This document shows positions 30,769-43,651 of a DNA stretch of 58,483 nucleotides, piece by piece. This DNA is from Deinococcus aerophilus (GTDB lineage: Bacteria; Deinococcota; Deinococci; Deinococcales; Deinococcaceae): contig NZ_BMOM01000022.1 of assembly GCF_014647075.1 (NCBI RefSeq), positions 1 through 58,483 on the forward strand, given 5' to 3'. Numbering within the stretch: the stretch's first letter is position 1; each line of letters starts with the position of its first letter. The notes below the pieces were generated by a model that saw only the letters and a list, made by a program, of their open reading frames with translations, was not told the origin of the DNA and made no database searches. The position numbers were made by a program, and so were the translations under genes.

Positions 30769-31890
30769 GTGACGTGGCTGCTCACGGCCCTGCTGTGGCT
30801 GGCCGTGGTGGGGCTGCTCGCCGCCGGGCTGTGGTGGGCCTACCGCCGTCCGCCCACGGTCCTGCTGACGCGGGAAGTGCCGCCCAACGGCTTTCAGGGC
30901 ACCCGCCTGTCCCTGACGCTGCGCCTGCACCTGAGCAGCCGGCTGCCCGTCCGGTATCTGGTGGAGGACCCCCCGCCGCGCACGGTGGTGCCCGATACGG
31001 CGCCGGCGCTGGCCGGTGAGCTGCTGGGGCAGGAGACGCGCGAACTGCGCACCGTTCTGAGCCTGAACAGCCGGGGGGTATACCCGTGGCCCGGCGCCCG
31101 CCTGCACTGGGCCGACCCCCTCGGCCTGTTCTGGCGCAGCGTGCCGCTGGGCGAAGCGCACCATCTGGAGGTCTTTCCAACCACGCATGGGCTGCGCCTG
31201 CCGGAGTTGCTGCGCCCGCTGCTCAGCGAGGGGGCCCTGAGCCGCCAGCTGGGCCTAGACGACCCCATCAGCCTCAGGAGCGTGCGCGACTACGTGCCGG
31301 GAGATCCGCCGGGCCGCATCCACTGGCGCTCCAGCGCGCGCACCGGCACCCTGTCGGTCCGCGAACCCGAGCGAACCGCCGCGAGCAGCGTCACCGTGTA
31401 TCTGGATGTCAGCGGCGGTGGCGAGGTCTTTGCCGAGAGTGCCGCCCGCCTGGCCGCCAGCCTGCTGCAGGAGGCGCTGGCCCTCGAACTGCCGGTCTCG
31501 GTGGCGACCAACGCGGGCGCGACCGCCCCGGGCCGGCACGCCGAGGCGCTGCACGCGGCCTTGCTGGCGCTCGCCCGCCTGGAGCCGGACGCGGCGTCGC
31601 CCGTGATTCCGCCCGTGCGCAGCGGAGGCAACCTGATCATCCTGACCGCCCGGCCGTCGCCCGCACTGATCGCCGGAGCCATGCGGGCGCGGGCCACCGC
31701 CAGCCGGGTCGCCGTGGTGGCGATGCCCGAGGGCTTTTATCTGGAACCCGGTGAGCGGCCGCGCCGTCAGTGGGTCGCCGCCCCCGACGCGGTGCGGGCG
31801 CTGGAGCAGCAGGCCGGCGTGCTGGCCGGGGCGGGCATTCTGGTGTTCGTGCTGCGCGGGAACCAGAGTGTGCTGCGGCTGGGGGGCTGA
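30769..31890 (+). CDS. DUF58-domain protein
   Basis: A 373-residue protein with an N-terminal hydrophobic hairpin (residues about 2-25) and a DUF58 core containing SLRSVRDYVPGDPPGRIHWR followed by SSARTGTLSVREPE. A VWA-like strand with a DVSGGG motif follows in place of a full DxSxS MIDAS. It starts with GTG at 30769, 7 nt after the MoxR stop, with GGGGCG just upstream. It is the expected partner of the MoxR ATPase. Confidence 0.9.
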   Translation: MTWLLTALLWLAVVGLLAAGLWWAYRRPPTVLLTREVPPNGFQGTRLSLTLRLHLSSRLPVRYLVEDPPPRTVVPDTAPALAGELLGQETRELRTVLSLNSRGVYPWPGARLHWADPLGLFWRSVPLGEAHHLEVFPTTHGLRLPELLRPLLSEGALSRQLGLDDPISLRSVRDYVPGDPPGRIHWRSSARTGTLSVREPERTAASSVTVYLDVSGGGEVFAESAARLAASLLQEALALELPVSVATNAGATAPGRHAEALHAALLALARLEPDAASPVIPPVRSGGNLIILTARPSPALIAGAMRARATASRVAVVAMPEGFYLEPGERPRRQWVAAPDAVRALEQQAGVLAGAGILVFVLRGNQSVLRLGG

Positions 31891-31955
31891 ACATGGCCCG
31901 GCTTCCCCTGCTTTGCATGAAGAAAGCGCACAGATCGGCTCTCAGACCCGCTTGG

Positions 31956-31961
31956 TAGCGT
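31956..31961 (+). promoter_or_regulatory. -10 box for the small acidic protein gene
   Basis: TAGCGT, 5 nt before the ATG at 31967. Confidence 0.45.
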
Positions 31962-31966
31962 AGGGC

Positions 31967-32257
31967 ATGACCCCAGATGACGACCACCGCACTGGTCCGG
32001 TTGGACCTCAGGCCGACCAGCCCCAGACCGAGCACTCCGGTGCCGACCAGAAGGACCACAAGATCACCAATGTGGAATTGCAGTTCATGGGCCGCCACAG
32101 CGCCCGCGAGGAGATTGACGCCGAGGTCAAGGCGAGCAGCCATGAATCCGGCGAGTACCGTGAGCACGGCATGGACAAACAGGATGTCGCCGTCGAGGAG
32201 ACCATGGACGCGAGCGATCCGCCCAGCACCAACATGGGAGACGCGAACCGGAAGTAG
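31967..32257 (+). CDS. Small acidic, probably disordered protein
   Basis: A 96-residue hydrophilic protein with no hydrophobic core, rich in Asp, Glu, His, Lys and Gln (for example MTPDDDHRTGPVGPQADQPQ and EIDAEVKASSHESGEYREHG). I recognise no family. The composition resembles intrinsically disordered, hydrophilin-like proteins linked to desiccation. It resembles the small protein at 58155 in character and in having a leaderless-type promoter. Codon use is less GC3-biased than in neighbours, so some doubt remains. Confidence 0.65.
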   Translation: MTPDDDHRTGPVGPQADQPQTEHSGADQKDHKITNVELQFMGRHSAREEIDAEVKASSHESGEYREHGMDKQDVAVEETMDASDPPSTNMGDANRK

Positions 32258-32288
32258 GCTTGCCGTGACTGCCTGAAGGGGGGTGCGG

Positions 32289-33488
<1,200 letters not shown>

Positions 33489-33495
33489 GGGCCGC

Positions 33496-33501
33496 AGGAT
33501 A
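33496..33501 (-). promoter_or_regulatory. -10 box for the leaderless LpxB-like gene
   Basis: TATCCT on the minus strand, 7 nt before the GTG at 33488. Confidence 0.6.
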
Positions 33502-33576
33502 ACGTGAACGCCGCCTGGGCGTGCGCGGCGTCCCTGCATGGTACGAATGGTGCAGCATGGTCTGCCCAGGTACCAC

Positions 33577-33996
33577 ATGAGCGAATTCGACGCCCTTCAG
33601 GCGGCTGTCCGTCGCCACGCCCACGAGCGTCAGGCGGAGGGCCGGGCCTGCGAGGCCTTCCTGAACGCGCTGTACCACGCGCTGCGCGCCGCCAGCGGAC
33701 CGGGACTGCCGCTGAACAACGTGACGCTGGAATTCACGCCGGACCCGGCCAACCGGTTGCGTCCGGTGCCGGCGGGCGGCTTTCATGCAGCCTGGATGCG
33801 GCTTGGTCTGTGCGAGGTACTGGTGCGGGTGCGCCGCGTGGCCGGCGCATTTCAGGGCGAGTACGGCGAGGGCGGCAGCTTTGAGCTGGAGACGGTGGGC
33901 GAGGATGAGCTGATCGCCCTGGCCCGCCGGATGCTGCGCGACGTGGCCGACACCTACGCCGGCACCGGCCAGGAAAGCGCCAGACCGCTGAACTGA
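33577..33996 (+). CDS. Unrecognised protein
   Basis: A 139-residue, Arg/Ala/Glu-rich soluble protein. The first 50 residues are predicted helical ([20 protein letters not shown]); a central part has beta character ([25 protein letters not shown]); a helix follows ([19 protein letters not shown]). I recognise no family. In-frame ATGs also exist at 33538 and 33547, so the start is uncertain; no clear Shine-Dalgarno or -10 decides it. It is divergent from the LpxB-like gene. Confidence 0.7.
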   Translation: MSEFDALQAAVRRHAHERQAEGRACEAFLNALYHALRAASGPGLPLNNVTLEFTPDPANRLRPVPAGGFHAAWMRLGLCEVLVRVRRVAGAFQGEYGEGGSFELETVGEDELIALARRMLRDVADTYAGTGQESARPLN

Positions 33997-34044
33997 AAGC
34001 GGTGGCCCCCGGTGCGCGGCACGCCGGGCCAGAATGAAGCCACG

Positions 34045-34075
34045 AAAAACCGCCTCCCGGTCAAGCGGGAGACGG
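34045..34075 (-). terminator. Intrinsic terminator of the sugar transporter operon
   Basis: On the minus strand CCGTCTCCCG and CGGGAGGCGG form a 10-bp stem with one mismatch around a 6-nt loop. TTTTT follows (complement of A 34045-34049). It lies just after the last permease gene. Confidence 0.85.
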
Positions 34076-34100
34076 CGACCTGTGCGGGCAGGTAGGGGGA

Positions 34101-34952
34101 TTAGCCCTTGACGGCCCCTGCGGTCAGGCCGGAGACGATGTTGCGCTGGAAGATCAGCACCAGGGTAATCAGCGGAATGGTCACCACGATGCTCGCCGCC
34201 ATGATCGGTCCCCACGGCTGGTCATACTGCGACGCGCCCGAGTAGTTGGCGATCACGACCGGCACGGTGCGGTTGGTGCTCATGAAGGTCAAGGCGAACA
34301 GGTACTCGTTCCAGGCGTTGATGAACGCGAGCAGGCCGGTCGTGACCAGCGCGGGCATCATCACCGGGAACAGCACCCGGAACAGCGTCTGCAGCGGCGA
34401 GGCGCCGTCCACGAGGGCGGCCTCCTCCAGCTCGCCGGGAATGTCCCGCACGAAGGAGGTGAGCACCCACACGGTAAATGGAATGGTAAAGATCAGGTAC
34501 GAGACCATCAGGCCCAGCGGATTGTCGAACAGGCCGAAGCGGGTGATCAGCGTGAACAGGCCGCCGAGCACGGCAATCTGAGGAAAGACGCTGACGGCCA
34601 GGATGACGTACATGATGAACTGCTTGCCCCGGAAGCGGAAGCGTCCCAGCGCGTAGGCGGCGAACGAACCGAACAGCAAGCTGACGGCCACTGCCCCCAC
34701 CGCCACGATCAGGCTGTACAGCAGGCCCCGGCGGAAGCTGGGGTTGCCGAACACCTGAATGTAGTTGTCGATGGTGGTGGGTGCCCCGATGAACTGCAGC
34801 GGCGGCAGGAACAGGTCGGTGGCGCGTCGGAAGCTGGTCAGCACGGCCCAGAAGAAGGGAAACAGCAAGTAGGCGGCGATCACGATCACCAGGACGTAGA
34901 ACAGCGTGCGCTGAAGGTAAAACAGGCTCGGATTGGTGCGTTTCAGGTTCAT
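34101..34952 (-). CDS. Carbohydrate ABC transporter permease (MalG-like)
   Basis: Inner-membrane permease of a CUT1 sugar importer, 283 residues. It has six predicted membrane segments and the EAA coupling loop ([20 protein letters not shown]) followed by [13 protein letters not shown], and ends with [10 protein letters not shown] as is typical of MalG proteins. It lies 16 nt after the MalF-like gene in the same operon. Confidence 0.93.
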   Translation of the reverse strand: MNLKRTNPSLFYLQRTLFYVLVIVIAAYLLFPFFWAVLTSFRRATDLFLPPLQFIGAPTTIDNYIQVFGNPSFRRGLLYSLIVAVGAVAVSLLFGSFAAYALGRFRFRGKQFIMYVILAVSVFPQIAVLGGLFTLITRFGLFDNPLGLMVSYLIFTIPFTVWVLTSFVRDIPGELEEAALVDGASPLQTLFRVLFPVMMPALVTTGLLAFINAWNEYLFALTFMSTNRTVPVVIANYSGASQYDQPWGPIMAASIVVTIPLITLVLIFQRNIVSGLTAGAVKG

Positions 34953-34968
34953 ATCCCGTCTCCTCCCC

Positions 34969-35919
34969 TCAGTCGAACTTCACGCGGAAGGCGGTGACGT
35001 AGGCCACCACGATCGCCATGATGATGATGAAGATGGCCACCGATACGGCGCTGCCCACACCGAGCAGCTGGTTATCGATCAGCTGCTGACGGGCGTAGCC
35101 GGTCATGCTGGTGCTGGCGGCGTCGTTGGCCCCCAGCATCACGTACATAATGTCGAAGACGCGCAGGGCGTCCAGGCTGCGGAAGACCAGCGCCACCAGC
35201 AGCGCGGGCCGCAGCAGCGGCAGGGTCAGCCGCCAGAACTGGGTCCACTTGGACGCGCCGTCCATGTCGGCGGCCTCGTACATGTCGCCCGGCAGGCTTT
35301 GCAGACCCGCCAGAATCAGCAGGGCCATGAACGAGGTGGTCTTCCACACGTCCACGGCGATCAGCGCCCAGATGGCCGATGAGGGATCGGCGAGCAGCGC
35401 CTGTCCTCCCAGCACCCCCTGACCGATCAGGCCGAACGAGTCGTTGTACATGTAGGCCCACATCTGTGCCGAGACCACCGTGGGAATGGCCCACGGCACC
35501 AGCATGGCCGTGCGCAAAAAGGCGCGGCCCCGGAACGCGCTGTTCACGACCAGGGCCACGATCATGCCGAACACCGTCTCCAAGAACACCGAGACCACTG
35601 TGAAGGTCAGGGTGTTGCGCACGGCCTGCCACCACTGCGGATCTTGCAAGAAACCCAGGCCGATGCCCTCGGCGGTGGTGAACCAGAAGTTCTGCAGGCC
35701 CACGTAGGTCGCCTGACCCGGCGTGGTCAGGTTGGCTTCCTGAACCGAGAAGAAGATGGTTCGGTACAGCGGAAATCCGGCCACCAGCGCAATGGCGATC
35801 AGGGTGGGCAGCAGCAGCCAGAAGGCCTGCCACGCGCGGGCACCCTCGATGCCGCGCACCCTTTTTTGCTTGGGTGCGGGTGGGGCAGTTGGAGGCTTGG
35901 CGGGGGCGTTTACAGTCAT
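34969..35919 (-). CDS. Carbohydrate ABC transporter permease (MalF-like)
   Basis: First permease of the sugar importer, 316 residues. It has a Lys/Pro-rich cytoplasmic tail (about 1-28), six membrane segments, and an EAA loop [20 protein letters not shown] followed by PLLRPALLV. No ATPase gene is in the operon, so a shared MsmX/MalK-type ATPase encoded elsewhere is expected, as is common for CUT1 systems. Confidence 0.93.
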   Translation of the reverse strand: MTVNAPAKPPTAPPAPKQKRVRGIEGARAWQAFWLLLPTLIAIALVAGFPLYRTIFFSVQEANLTTPGQATYVGLQNFWFTTAEGIGLGFLQDPQWWQAVRNTLTFTVVSVFLETVFGMIVALVVNSAFRGRAFLRTAMLVPWAIPTVVSAQMWAYMYNDSFGLIGQGVLGGQALLADPSSAIWALIAVDVWKTTSFMALLILAGLQSLPGDMYEAADMDGASKWTQFWRLTLPLLRPALLVALVFRSLDALRVFDIMYVMLGANDAASTSMTGYARQQLIDNQLLGVGSAVSVAIFIIIMAIVVAYVTAFRVKFD

Positions 35920-36179
35920 GGCTTACGGCCTCCTTGTCCCTGAAAATAGAAAGGTCCCTGAGCAGGGGGGCTCCCGGTCATGGGAAAAGCGTGCCCGTCG
36001 GGGAAGTGGAGCCTTTAGCTTACAGGGGCGATCGCGATTTTGTGAAATCTTCTGCAAATTGCCCGGTGCTCTGCCCGGCCGGTGCCGCCGCTCTGCGGAC
36101 CGGGCCGAAAAGAAGGGGGACACCCCTGTGAGCGGGCGTCCCCCAGGCCGCTGACGCGCAGCGGCTGAACAGTGAACGC
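35920..36179 (-). other. Intergenic region between the binding protein and permease genes
   Basis: No gene seen in 260 nt. On the minus strand GGGGGAC (36144-36138) and GTCCCCC (36121-36115) form a stem followed by TTCTTTT, which looks like a leaky terminator. A second GC-rich hairpin (CGGCC / GGCCG, about 36070-36107) follows. Partial termination here would make much more binding protein than permease. Confidence 0.55.
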
Positions 36180-37439
36180 TTACCAGCCGCGTCCCTTGAT
36201 GCGTGCGAGGTCGGTTTCCAGCTTCTTGACGGCGGCCGTGCCGGTGCTCTTGCCGTTCAGCACGTCGCTGACCGCGCCGCTGAAGGCCTGCGAGACCTGG
36301 TTGTACTTCAGCTTGGTGGGGCCGGACGGACGGGCGACTGCGCTGGTGAACACGTCCAGCAGGCTACCGAAGAAGGGGTTGGCCTTCAGGACGGCCTGGT
36401 CCTTGTACAGGGCCGGGCGGGTGGGGTTGTAGGCCGCCTCCACCGCACGGATCTTCTGCTCTTCGGCGCCGGTCAGGTAGCGCACGAGGTCAATCGCGGC
36501 GGCCTGGTTCTTGGAGTACATGCTCACGCCCAGGTTCCAGCCGCCCAGGGTCGCGGCGTTGCCGTTGCCGCCGCTGGGCAGCGGGGCCACGCCGATCTTG
36601 CCCTTGACCTTGCTGTCGGGGCTCTGGCCCAGGGCCCAGGCGTAGGGCCAGTTGCGCATGAAGGCCGCGTTGCCCGACTGGAAGATGCCGCGCGCTTCTT
36701 CCTCGCCGTAGGTGGTGACGCCGGCGGGGCTGATCGACTTGACCCAGCTGGCGGCGGTGTCGATGGCCTTGGCAGCGTTGGGGTTGTTCACCGTGATCTT
36801 GCCGGTGTTGTCGACGATGGTGCCGCCGCCGAAAGACACCAGCCATTCCAGCGCGTCACAGGTCAGGCCCTCGTAGTTCTTGCCCTGCCACACGAAGCCG
36901 GTAAAGGTGCTGTTGGCTTTTTTCTCGCCGTCCTGAATCTTCTTGGCCATGGTGGCCAGCTCGGTCCAGGTCTTGGGCGCAGCGTTGTAACCGTACTTCT
37001 TGAGCAGGTCGGTGCGGTAGTACAGCAGGCCCGCGTCGGTAAACCACGGCAGTGCCACCAGCTTGCCGTCCACGGTATCAGCGTCGATGATGCCCTTGAA
37101 GTGCGCGTTGACTTCTGCCGCCGGTACCTTGCCCTTCAGATCCACGAAGTGCTGTGCAAGCAGGCCGGGCCAGATGATATCGAGCTGGTAGACGTCAATC
37201 GCGTCGCTCTTGGCGGCCAGCTGCTGCTGGTACAGGCCCAGACGGTCGTTGGTCAGGTTGGGGCTCTCGAAGATTTTGACGGTGTTGCCGGTCTTCTTGG
37301 CCCAGCGCGCCGCGCCGTCCTTGCACAGCTGCAACTCCTGGCCGACGGTTCCGCAGGCCAGGGTGACCTGAACGGCTCCGGCCTGGCTGGACGCCGCGAT
37401 GGCGGCAGTAAGGCTGAAAAGTGCAATGGCTTTCTTCAT
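36180..37439 (-). CDS. Carbohydrate ABC transporter substrate-binding protein (MalE-like)
   Basis: Exported sugar-binding protein of 419 residues. It has a signal peptide [22 protein letters not shown] and a family-like pattern: [41 protein letters not shown] and [15 protein letters not shown]. The sequence resembles deinococcal trehalose/maltose-type binding proteins, but the sugar cannot be fixed. The ATG at 37439 follows AGGAGGA. A strong sigma-70 promoter and a LacI-type operator lie upstream. Confidence 0.92.
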   Translation of the reverse strand: MKKAIALFSLTAAIAASSQAGAVQVTLACGTVGQELQLCKDGAARWAKKTGNTVKIFESPNLTNDRLGLYQQQLAAKSDAIDVYQLDIIWPGLLAQHFVDLKGKVPAAEVNAHFKGIIDADTVDGKLVALPWFTDAGLLYYRTDLLKKYGYNAAPKTWTELATMAKKIQDGEKKANSTFTGFVWQGKNYEGLTCDALEWLVSFGGGTIVDNTGKITVNNPNAAKAIDTAASWVKSISPAGVTTYGEEEARGIFQSGNAAFMRNWPYAWALGQSPDSKVKGKIGVAPLPSGGNGNAATLGGWNLGVSMYSKNQAAAIDLVRYLTGAEEQKIRAVEAAYNPTRPALYKDQAVLKANPFFGSLLDVFTSAVARPSGPTKLKYNQVSQAFSGAVSDVLNGKSTGTAAVKKLETDLARIKGRGW

Positions 37440-37489
37440 GCATCCTCCTGTGTGGATACCGAACACGCTCCGGCCTACCACTTCCCCTC

Positions 37490-37501
37490 GGAAGCGGTTC
37501 C
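37490..37501. promoter_or_regulatory. LacI-type operator candidate
   Basis: GGAAGCGGTTCC is a near-perfect palindrome with a central CG dinucleotide (minus strand GGAAC-CG-CTTCC), the usual form of LacI/GalR-family operators. It lies roughly 20-30 nt downstream of the predicted start of malE-like transcription, a position suited to repression. No LacI-family gene is in the window. Confidence 0.55.
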
Positions 37502-37526
37502 ACAAATACTTCGTTGATGTTCTGGA

Positions 37527-37555
37527 AGGCTACACCCCTCATTTACAGGTGTCAA
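37527..37555 (-). promoter_or_regulatory. Sigma-70 promoter of the sugar transporter operon
   Basis: On the minus strand a consensus -35 TTGACA (37555-37550), a 17-nt spacer and -10 TAGCCT (37532-37527). The transcript would have a leader of about 80 nt with a Shine-Dalgarno, unlike the leaderless genes around it. Confidence 0.8.
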
Positions 37556-37586
37556 TGTGAACTTACTCATTTCCAGTCAGATTCAG

Positions 37587-37790
37587 GCCCGTCCTTCTCG
37601 CTCAGAAAATGGACGGGCAAGGCAGCAAAAATCCTTCTGATCCAACTTGCAGCACGGAGAATCCGGTCTCCGAGACAGATCACTGTTGTGGACCAGAGCT
37701 TCTCCGGGGGTGGTCCACACTTTGAGGCAGTTGAGACAGGGGGAGGCCCTGCTTGTTACGCTGCATTTGGGCGTGCTGGGCCGCTGGCCC
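37587..37790. other. Structured non-coding stretch between divergent promoters
   Basis: Several inverted repeats lie in about 200 nt: GCCCGTCC/GGACGGGC (37587-37594, 37611-37618), GTGGACCA/TGGTCCAC (37688-37695, 37711-37718) and GGGCC-GCT-GGCCC (37778-37790). No convincing coding sequence is present. It might encode a small RNA or hold regulatory sites. Confidence 0.35.
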
Positions 37791-37807
37791 CACCCTGCCA
37801 ATTCCGC

Positions 37808-37813
37808 TACAAT
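37808..37813 (+). promoter_or_regulatory. -10 box of leuS leader transcript
   Basis: TACAAT, 7 nt before the ATG of the leader ORF at 37821, so the transcript probably begins at that ATG. Confidence 0.65.
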
Positions 37814-37820
37814 ACCCGTC

Positions 37821-37862
37821 ATGATCCGCTCTGCACTTGACCTTCGGGGACCCCGCGACTAG
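37821..37862 (+). CDS. Candidate leuS leader peptide
   Basis: A 13-codon ORF (MIRSALDLRGPRD) that appears leaderless. Codons 6 and 8 are both CTT, a leucine codon that is rare in this high-GC genome, where CTG dominates. The stop codon lies in the loop of a hairpin that competes with the downstream terminator. It stands between the leuS promoter and leuS, so it is a candidate sensor of leucine or leucyl-tRNA supply. Function is inferred; a chance ORF is possible. Confidence 0.5.
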   Translation: MIRSALDLRGPRD

Positions 37863-37889
37863 CCCATCAGGCCTGTCCGCGCGTCCCCG
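37845..37889 (+). promoter_or_regulatory. Antiterminator-like hairpin in leuS leader
   Basis: CGGGGAC (37845-37851) pairs perfectly with GTCCCCG (37883-37889). Inside, CGCG (37854-37857) pairs with CGCG (37878-37881). Bases 37885-37889 also form the 5' arm of the terminator, so the two structures exclude each other. Confidence 0.6.
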
Positions 37890-37915
37890 GCTGTGTCTGG
37901 CCGGGGCGTTTTTTT
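37885..37915 (+). terminator. Intrinsic terminator in the leuS leader (attenuator)
   Basis: CCCCGGC (37885-37891) and GCCGGGG (37900-37906) form a 7-bp stem with an 8-nt loop, followed after CG by seven T (37909-37915). It lies after the leuS promoter and 57 nt before the leuS ATG, with no other rightward gene to terminate, so it should attenuate leuS. Confidence 0.85.
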
Positions 37916-37971
37916 GATCTCTGCTTTTGCCTTTTCGTGCTTTCAAGTTTCGCCTTCAAGGAGCCTGCCCC

Positions 37972-40464
<2,493 letters not shown>

Positions 40465-40478
40465 GTATTCGAGATGGA

Positions 40479-40529
40479 GCAGAGGGGCGTGCGGATCATG
40501 TGATCCATACGCCCCTCTGCCTGGTTTTT
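40479..40529 (+). terminator. Intrinsic terminator of leuS
   Basis: GCAGAGGGGCGT (40479-40490) pairs perfectly with ACGCCCCTCTGC (40509-40520). GGATCA/TGATCC inside extends the stem. CTGG and five T follow. Confidence 0.95.
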
Positions 40530-40538
40530 CTGTGGAAC

Positions 40539-40553
40539 CCGAAACCGTTTCGG
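40539..40553. repeat. 15-bp palindrome between convergent genes
   Basis: CCGAAAC-C-GTTTCGG is a perfect palindrome around one base. It lies between the convergent leuS and hydrolase genes, outside the leuS terminator. Protein-binding site or 3'-end structure; function unknown. Confidence 0.5.
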
Positions 40554-40627
40554 TTATGGGGAGAAGTCGGCTTGTCTGTCCGTGACGTCTGTCTGGGTGT
40601 GGAAGATGTACCAGACGGCTGTTGCGG

Positions 40628-41611
40628 TCAATTCTGACCCGCCCAGAAGGCGTCCAGCGCCGCCTTGACCTCGGGCATCTTCTCGAAATGGGGCAGGCCG
40701 TCGGTGCCCTCTATCCGCACGGCGCGCACGCCCGGCTGCTGCGCGAACTGCTGCAGGCGGTCAAAGCTCACAAAGGCGTCCTGGTCATACAGCACGACCA
40801 CCGAGATGCCCAGCTTGCTGTACAGGAGGCTGTAGGCATCGTTGGAGAACAGTTGGCCGCTGATGAAGTACACCGGAGCATATTTCGCACCGGGCTGGCG
40901 GGTCGTTTCCAGCGAATAATTCACCAGCCCGCCGTCCACCGGACCCCGGAACGAGCGGCTCAGGAAGTATTCGATGCTCGGGCGGGTGCGCAGGGCGGCG
41001 TACAGCGGCGTGCTGACGGCGTTCAGGCGGTTGTACAGCGTCTGTCCGCCGTCCTCGGCGCCCGCTTCCTGGCTGCCGCCGCGCGGCTGACCCAGGCCGG
41101 TGGGGCTGATCAGCGCCAGACTGCGGATGCGCGGCTCACCCAGGGCGGCGCGGGCGGCAAATTCGCTGCCCAGGCTCAGGCCCACCACGTCCACGTCCGC
41201 GCCGATCTGGGCGACCAGGGCGCTCAGGGCGCGGGTCATCAGCTCGGGGGTGTAGCGGGTGTCGGGGCGGGCGCTGCTGCCAAAGCCGGGCCATTCCAGC
41301 GCATAGACCGGGCGGGTGCCCACGTAGGCGTCCCACAGCGGCTTCATCTCGTAGGCGCTGGCAGCGGCGTTGATGCTCGGGGTCAGCACCAGGGGGCGGC
41401 CCTGCCCGCGTGGATCGGCGTAGTACGCAACCTGCCCAAAACCCGGCAGGTCCAGATACCGGCGTTCGCCGCTCAGGGCGGGGCGCAGATCAGTGGTGGC
41501 CCGGGCGTCCGGCACCGGCGCGGTGGTGGTTCGTGGAGCACAGGCCGCCAGTCCGGCAATCAGGGCACCCGCGAGGACAACGAGAACAGCGGTCTTCTGA
41601 AGGGGCTTCAT
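40628..41611 (-). CDS. Alpha/beta-hydrolase lipoprotein
   Basis: Predicted secreted, lipid-anchored hydrolase of 327 residues. The signal peptide ends in a lipobox LAAC (Cys about 24), so the mature protein is likely attached to the outer face of the membrane. The hydrolase core shows the nucleophile elbow [12 protein letters not shown], an oxyanion region [13 protein letters not shown], and a C-terminal segment with His in [11 protein letters not shown]. The substrate is unknown. AGGATT precedes the ATG. It is divergent from the polyprenyl synthetase gene. Confidence 0.87.
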   Translation of the reverse strand: MKPLQKTAVLVVLAGALIAGLAACAPRTTTAPVPDARATTDLRPALSGERRYLDLPGFGQVAYYADPRGQGRPLVLTPSINAAASAYEMKPLWDAYVGTRPVYALEWPGFGSSARPDTRYTPELMTRALSALVAQIGADVDVVGLSLGSEFAARAALGEPRIRSLALISPTGLGQPRGGSQEAGAEDGGQTLYNRLNAVSTPLYAALRTRPSIEYFLSRSFRGPVDGGLVNYSLETTRQPGAKYAPVYFISGQLFSNDAYSLLYSKLGISVVVLYDQDAFVSFDRLQQFAQQPGVRAVRIEGTDGLPHFEKMPEVKAALDAFWAGQN

Positions 41612-41684
41612 AATGTAATCCTGATCTCTAAGAGCCCGGAGTGTCTGTTGAAGGCGATACGGTTCCCTTTATGTTGCGGACGGC

Positions 41685-41690
41685 TAGACT
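41685..41690 (+). promoter_or_regulatory. -10 box for the polyprenyl synthetase gene
   Basis: TAGACT, 8 nt before the ATG at 41699; no Shine-Dalgarno lies between. Confidence 0.5.
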
Positions 41691-41698
41691 GCGTCTTA

Positions 41699-42691
<993 letters not shown>

Positions 42692-42704
42692 CCCCCCTTT
42701 TTCT

Positions 42705-43505
42705 TCAGTCGCCGCTGTGTACCAGTTGCAGCGCCGCCTCCGCGAACACCGCGAACGCCGCATTCATCTGTCGCATCACCGCGTCCACGGGCCGGCCTTC
42801 TTGCAGATGCAGGCCAGCATTGAACTCGATGCCGAAGGCGGGCACCCCGCTGCGGCGGCTGTGGCTCAGGCTGAGGGTATCCGTGCTCCACGGCTCACCC
42901 AGCGTCACGCGGCGGTAGGGGCTGGCGTTGATCACGTCGGCAAAGGCGGTCTCGGCAGCGTTCTGCAGCGCCCCCCACCGGTCGTGCGGAAAGGTGGGGG
43001 CCGCCTCGGTGCCGGGCATCAGGCAGATGGCGGGACGGGGGGTGCCGGTGTCCAGGCCCAGCTTCGGGCCAAACGGGGCCATGCTGTGGCCCACGATCAT
43101 CAACCGCGCGCCGGACAGCGCTGCGGTCACGGCGGCGTCGAAGGGGTCCCAGAGGCGCCGCAACCGCTCCTCACGCGCCTGTTCCGAGAGGTCGTACCCG
43201 GGGCCGTAGAGCGGCCGGCGGTCAAAATCAGTGTGCTTGATCACGCCGTTGTCCACCCGGTCGTCGCGCTCACGGTTGAGGTCCACGGCAAAGCGGCTCC
43301 AGGGAGCCTGCACGTGCCGCGCGCCGGGCAGCGAGTACAGCAGATCGGTGTAGGCGTCGCCGTCGTCAAAGAGACGTTGCAAGAAGGCCTCGCGCGCCGG
43401 GGTGTCGAAGATGTCGTCGCCCAGCATCTCGCGCAGCACGTCGGCTGGAAGCTGGCCCGAGGGATGGGGGGTAACGATCAGCAGGGAGGTGCGCTCAGGA
43501 GTCAC
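42705..43505 (-). CDS. N-formylglutamate amidohydrolase-like protein
   Basis: A 266-residue protein resembling the N-formylglutamate amidohydrolase family of zinc hydrolases. It has TSLLIVTPHPSGQLP at the N-terminus, DLNRERDD (the conserved NR dipeptide with acidic residues), MIVGHSMAPFG, ICLMPGTEA, and GVPAFGIEFNAGLHL. Whether it acts on N-formylglutamate is not shown; no histidine-degradation gene is nearby. The GTG at 43505 gives the family N-terminus and is 6 nt after TATGCT. A longer frame to 43616 would read through that promoter. Confidence 0.82.
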   Translation of the reverse strand: MTPERTSLLIVTPHPSGQLPADVLREMLGDDIFDTPAREAFLQRLFDDGDAYTDLLYSLPGARHVQAPWSRFAVDLNRERDDRVDNGVIKHTDFDRRPLYGPGYDLSEQAREERLRRLWDPFDAAVTAALSGARLMIVGHSMAPFGPKLGLDTGTPRPAICLMPGTEAAPTFPHDRWGALQNAAETAFADVINASPYRRVTLGEPWSTDTLSLSHSRRSGVPAFGIEFNAGLHLQEGRPVDAVMRQMNAAFAVFAEAALQLVHSGD

Positions 43506-43511
43506 GGTCCG

Positions 43512-43517
43512 AGCATA
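43512..43517 (-). promoter_or_regulatory. -10 box for the leaderless amidohydrolase-like gene
   Basis: TATGCT on the minus strand, 6 nt before the GTG at 43505. Confidence 0.55.
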
Positions 43518-43638
43518 CGGGGTGGCCGGGGTCACCTCCGCGGCATGAAGTTCTGCGCCGCGAGCCTTCATGTCAGGAACTGCTGCAGCATGAATGGCGC
43601 TTACGCAGCGCGCCACAGAAAGACCGGGCCGTTCGGCC

Positions 43639-43644
43639 TAGAAT
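43639..43644 (+). promoter_or_regulatory. -10 box for recF
   Basis: TAGAAT, 7 nt before the GTG at 43652. It overlaps the alternative ATG at 43643, which argues for the GTG start. Confidence 0.6.
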
Positions 43645-43651
43645 GAATGCT

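Noticed and set aside
37647..37862. 71-codon plus-strand ORF ending at the leader peptide stop
   Set aside because: It spans the leuS promoter, has no Shine-Dalgarno and no protein-like composition; only its last 13 codons, starting at the leaderless ATG, are kept as a leader peptide candidate.
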